From contig NZ_JBEFNF010000003.1 in assembly GCF_040196175.1 (NCBI RefSeq), positions 217,273 through 281,272 of the forward strand: 64,000 nucleotides of DNA, written 5' to 3'. A model generated the notes under the pieces. The model made no database searches, was not told the DNA's origin, and saw nothing but the letters and a program-made list of their open reading frames with translations. Source of the stretch: Halospina sp040196175. Its GTDB lineage: Bacteria > Pseudomonadota > Gammaproteobacteria > Pseudomonadales > Oleiphilaceae. Positions 62,379 to 64,000 of this stretch are shown piece by piece (position 1 is the first letter of the stretch; each line of letters begins with the position of its first letter). The position numbers and the translations under genes are program-made.

Positions 62379-63110
62379 ATGGAGAATGATAAAAGTTTTT
62401 GTCTACCCCTCATGTCAATGGATGAGGAGCGAAACCAGTTGTGGTCTTGTTTTGCGACTGCGACGTTCGCCTATGTATGTGGCTCGTTTTTCTTGGTTTC
62501 ACCTGCTCATGCGCTGGTTGAAATGAACCAGAAACCTGTATACGTCGCTATCGATGAACCAATAACTCTCGCGGGTCATAGCATTATTAAAAATGAGGCA
62601 ATGGATATTGCTGCGATAAAATTAAGTAATTCGACGGTAGATAAGATAAAAGACATTGTTTTATTTGTGACGCCTGAATTTGTCCACAACCATCCGCCCG
62701 GGAAAAGTGAGCAACGGTCTGAGGTGCTTGGTTTTCCGTCGAATCGTAATACTATGAAAACTCGTACGCACCGCGTTGGAAAAAGTGCGTTGCGATATAC
62801 CGCAAATGATATCTCTGAAAGCTTCTTTCCTGATGACGAGTATATGAAAGAGCTTCATTTTGCTCTGGAGTACGACGAAAAAAATCTTTTGGATGAGGAC
62901 TTAAATAGTACGCAGCCCAGAAAAATGCATGGAGTTAGTGGTGGGCTTATTTCAGAGCTCTTTTGGAATGATGCGCATATTTCTGGTCGAATCCAAGGTA
63001 TTTTGCTAGGTGGCAAAAAAGCCAAGAAGGCTTTGATCGGTCTCCGATACGAATACATCCTGGCTTGGATCGAAGAGAACTTTGATGCATTTCCCGAAGC
63101 CCCGCACTAA
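62379..63110 (+). CDS. Cassette 2: trypsin-like serine peptidase without signal peptide
   Basis: 243 residues; I assign the trypsin fold from three spaced motifs. CGSFFLVSPAHALVEMNQ holds His44 in the place of the 'AAH' motif, MDIAAIKLSN holds Asp76, VLGFPSN fits the 'GYP' strand, and MHGVSGGLI holds Ser187 in the G-x-S-G-G motif. The spacing 44-76-187 fits a compact S1-family protease. There is no Sec signal, so action in the cytoplasm is expected. Comparable proteases occur in conflict systems and abortive infection, but a function is not shown. An internal ATG at residue 12 or 14 is an alternative start; no ribosome site is clear. Confidence 0.68.
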   Translation: MENDKSFCLPLMSMDEERNQLWSCFATATFAYVCGSFFLVSPAHALVEMNQKPVYVAIDEPITLAGHSIIKNEAMDIAAIKLSNSTVDKIKDIVLFVTPEFVHNHPPGKSEQRSEVLGFPSNRNTMKTRTHRVGKSALRYTANDISESFFPDDEYMKELHFALEYDEKNLLDEDLNSTQPRKMHGVSGGLISELFWNDAHISGRIQGILLGGKKAKKALIGLRYEYILAWIEENFDAFPEAPH

Positions 63111-63187
63111 CAATACGGTCAACGGGACCGCTCTTCCGCGCCGCCTTCGGCTCTGCTCCAAAGCGGCCGGTTACCTAAGCGTTATAC
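63104..63187 (+). repeat. attC site of cassette 2
   Basis: R'' GCACTAAC (63104-63111), L'' arm GGTCAACGGGACCGCT (63117-63132), L' arm AGCGGCCGGTTACC (63162-63175) and R' GTTATAC (63181-63187). The arms pair with bulged bases, matching the extrahelical bases known from attC sites. R'' is the exact reverse complement of GTTAGTGC at the cassette start (62350-62357). Confidence 0.9.
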
Positions 63188-63199
63188 GAGAGGCCACTG

Positions 63200-63820
63200 A
63201 TGCCGTCGAATGCCTACGATAAGTTTCTAAAGACGATTCGCCGGTGCGAAACGCTCACAAGCTCGTACGAAACTTTGCACAAGATGAATGCCGACGATCC
63301 AGACGTACCCGCCCCAAAGGACATTGTGCGGGGCGCGGTAGTGCTCGCAGTGGCGGCGTTGGATACATACGTTACGGATGTGTTTGCTGAGAAGCTTGTT
63401 GCATACCTCAAGCGGTATACGCCCGATCAGTCACTCATTGACCTCCTCAACGAAGCGGGACTCGACACCAAGGAAGCCCTGGTGTTGATCCGAATGGAGC
63501 GGCCGTACCGGAGAATTCGGACATTAATACAGCAATACTACTACTCATACACGACACAAAAATTCGAAGTCATTGATAGTATCTTCTTGCCGTATCGCCT
63601 GAAGAACCTCAGCGAGAACGCGGCCCAGAAGAGTGGCACACCCTCTACAAAGAGGTCCGTGGAAAAACTCGTAGAGCGGCGGCACGCGATCGCCCACGCC
63701 GGGGACTACAACGGTCATGGACGGATCGTAGACATCGACGAGGCGAGCATAGCAAAACGAATCAAACATCTTGAGAGGCTGGTTACGAGCATGGATGAAA
63801 TCATATGCAATCGTATCTAG
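63200..63820 (+). CDS. Cassette 3: HEPN-domain protein with R-x4-H motif
   Basis: 206 residues. The C-terminal part VERRHAIAHAGDYNG carries R161-x4-H166, the active-site pattern of HEPN ribonucleases. Upstream helices (IVRGAVVLAVAALDTYVTDV, LVAYLKRYTP) fit the RiboL-PSP-HEPN/MAE_28990-like group. Proteins of this kind are toxins or effectors in anti-phage systems and toxin-antitoxin pairs. No antitoxin (MNT) gene is beside it in the cassette, so self-control or partner elsewhere is open. Cytoplasmic, no signal peptide. Confidence 0.8.
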   Translation: MPSNAYDKFLKTIRRCETLTSSYETLHKMNADDPDVPAPKDIVRGAVVLAVAALDTYVTDVFAEKLVAYLKRYTPDQSLIDLLNEAGLDTKEALVLIRMERPYRRIRTLIQQYYYSYTTQKFEVIDSIFLPYRLKNLSENAAQKSGTPSTKRSVEKLVERRHAIAHAGDYNGHGRIVDIDEASIAKRIKHLERLVTSMDEIICNRI

Positions 63821-63882
63821 CGTATAACAAGTCGCTGGAGCCGACGCTCGCAAGCTCGCGCGGCTCAGCGTGCCGTTGTGTG
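63821..63882 (+). repeat. attC site of cassette 3
   Basis: R'' CGTATAAC (63821-63828), L'' CGCTGGAGCCG (63833-63843), L' CGGCTCAGCG (63861-63870), R' GTTGTGTG (63875-63882). The L arms pair with one extra G, the typical extrahelical base. About 60 bases, so it is short. R'' is the exact reverse complement of GTTATACG at the cassette start (63181-63188). Confidence 0.9.
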
Positions 63883-63892
63883 GAATAAAACT

Positions 63893-64000
63893 GTGAATTT
63901 TGAGATTAGTCGTGACCAAGATTTCTTGGTGGAGCATTGCTACTCATGTGCGGTTCCGGGGTACCTGATCGTGACGCCAGTCCCCGAAGCACACTCGTTG
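63893..64000 (+). CDS. Cassette 4: partial protein, HIT-like
   Basis: The frame opens at a GTG (63893) 18 bases after the attC recombination point and runs off the window. The visible 36 residues (NFEISRDQDFLVEHCYSCAV, then PGYLIVTPVPEAHSL) resemble the start of HIT-like/Ap4A hydrolase proteins ('...VPGYLIV.P...'). Too short to be firm. No ribosome site is clear. Confidence 0.5.
   Translation, partial: MNFEISRDQDFLVEHCYSCAVPGYLIVTPVPEAHSL

Larger units (their letters stand above)
60354..64000. mobile_element. Chromosomal integron: integrase, attI and at least four cassettes
   Basis: intI faces left, the cassettes face right, the standard layout. By attC analysis the cassettes span 61522-62350, 62351-63181, 63182-63875 and 63876 to beyond the window. 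In each complete cassette the first bases after the recombination point are the reverse complement of the R'' box of the cassette's own attC, which fixes the borders. The attC sites differ in sequence and are short (about 60-85 bases), unlike the homogeneous VCR-type arrays, which points to cassettes of mixed origin. AT content rises clearly in the first two cassettes. Confidence 0.93.

Overview
The window looks like chromosomal DNA of a halophilic or halotolerant gammaproteobacterium, probably from the Ectothiorhodospiraceae/Halomonas-like part of the class. The grounds are GC-rich coding DNA with Shine-Dalgarno starts, a diaminobutyrate acetyltransferase (EctA) next to an ectoine-type aspartokinase, a BCCT compatible-solute transporter with a universal stress protein, two porin-like proteins, a Fur-box-controlled ExbB/ExbD/TonB system, TmcA, PpnN, ThiI with a rhodanese tail and Mqo. 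The genus is inferred; no rRNA or tRNA gene was seen to settle it.

Layout. 0-3 kb: accessory-looking DNA with a decayed ADP-ribosylglycohydrolase gene and a tight four-gene operon of unknown proteins. 3.3-6.6 kb: ectA, aspartokinase and a group-2 sigma-70 factor; ectB and ectC are absent. 6.6-12.3 kb: mostly minus-strand housekeeping genes (DUF3429, a small protein, tandem crcB, tag, a phosphopantetheinyl transferase, pdxH), then yfbR, an L,D-transpeptidase and a MarR regulator. 12.4-19.7 kb: an exported nuclease, a DUF4136 lipoprotein, an Aer-like chemoreceptor, a sirtuin, a secreted protein of unknown role and a secreted lipase-like hydrolase. 19.8-22.2 kb: tonB-exbD-exbD-exbB under a near-perfect Fur box, with a long Pro-Glu hexanucleotide repeat in tonB. 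22.2-32.3 kb: unknown proteins, the DUF294/exonuclease pair, BCCT transporter with USP, succinate-semialdehyde dehydrogenase, a HemD-like protein and a MATE exporter. 32.4-39.9 kb: a small basic protein, porin, glyoxalase I, Mqo, a split and interrupted PGAP1-like hydrolase, Sco1 and CtaG. 39.9-51.4 kb: UvrD-like helicase, DUF2237, TmcA, ankyrin lipoprotein, 3-hydroxyisobutyryl-CoA hydrolase family, cytochrome c, HD-GYP, PpnN and ThiI. 51.4-57 kb: two transmembrane chemoreceptors flanking a porin-like protein and a mini phosphate-binding-like protein. 57-60.3 kb: UvrD and a patatin phospholipase.

60.35-64 kb is a chromosomal integron: an intI-type integrase carrying the IntI-specific insertion, a consensus LexA box just upstream of it, an attI region, and at least four cassettes read away from it. 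Cassette boundaries can be fixed to the base, because the first bases of each complete cassette are the reverse complement of the R'' box of its own attC. The cassettes encode a possible DUF4238-like protein, a trypsin-like serine peptidase without a signal peptide, a HEPN-domain protein with the R-x4-H ribonuclease motif, and the start of a HIT-like protein that runs off the end. This array is the strongest candidate for undescribed biology. Next come the split hydrolase at 36.8-38.0 kb and the unknown operon at 1.3-3.0 kb.
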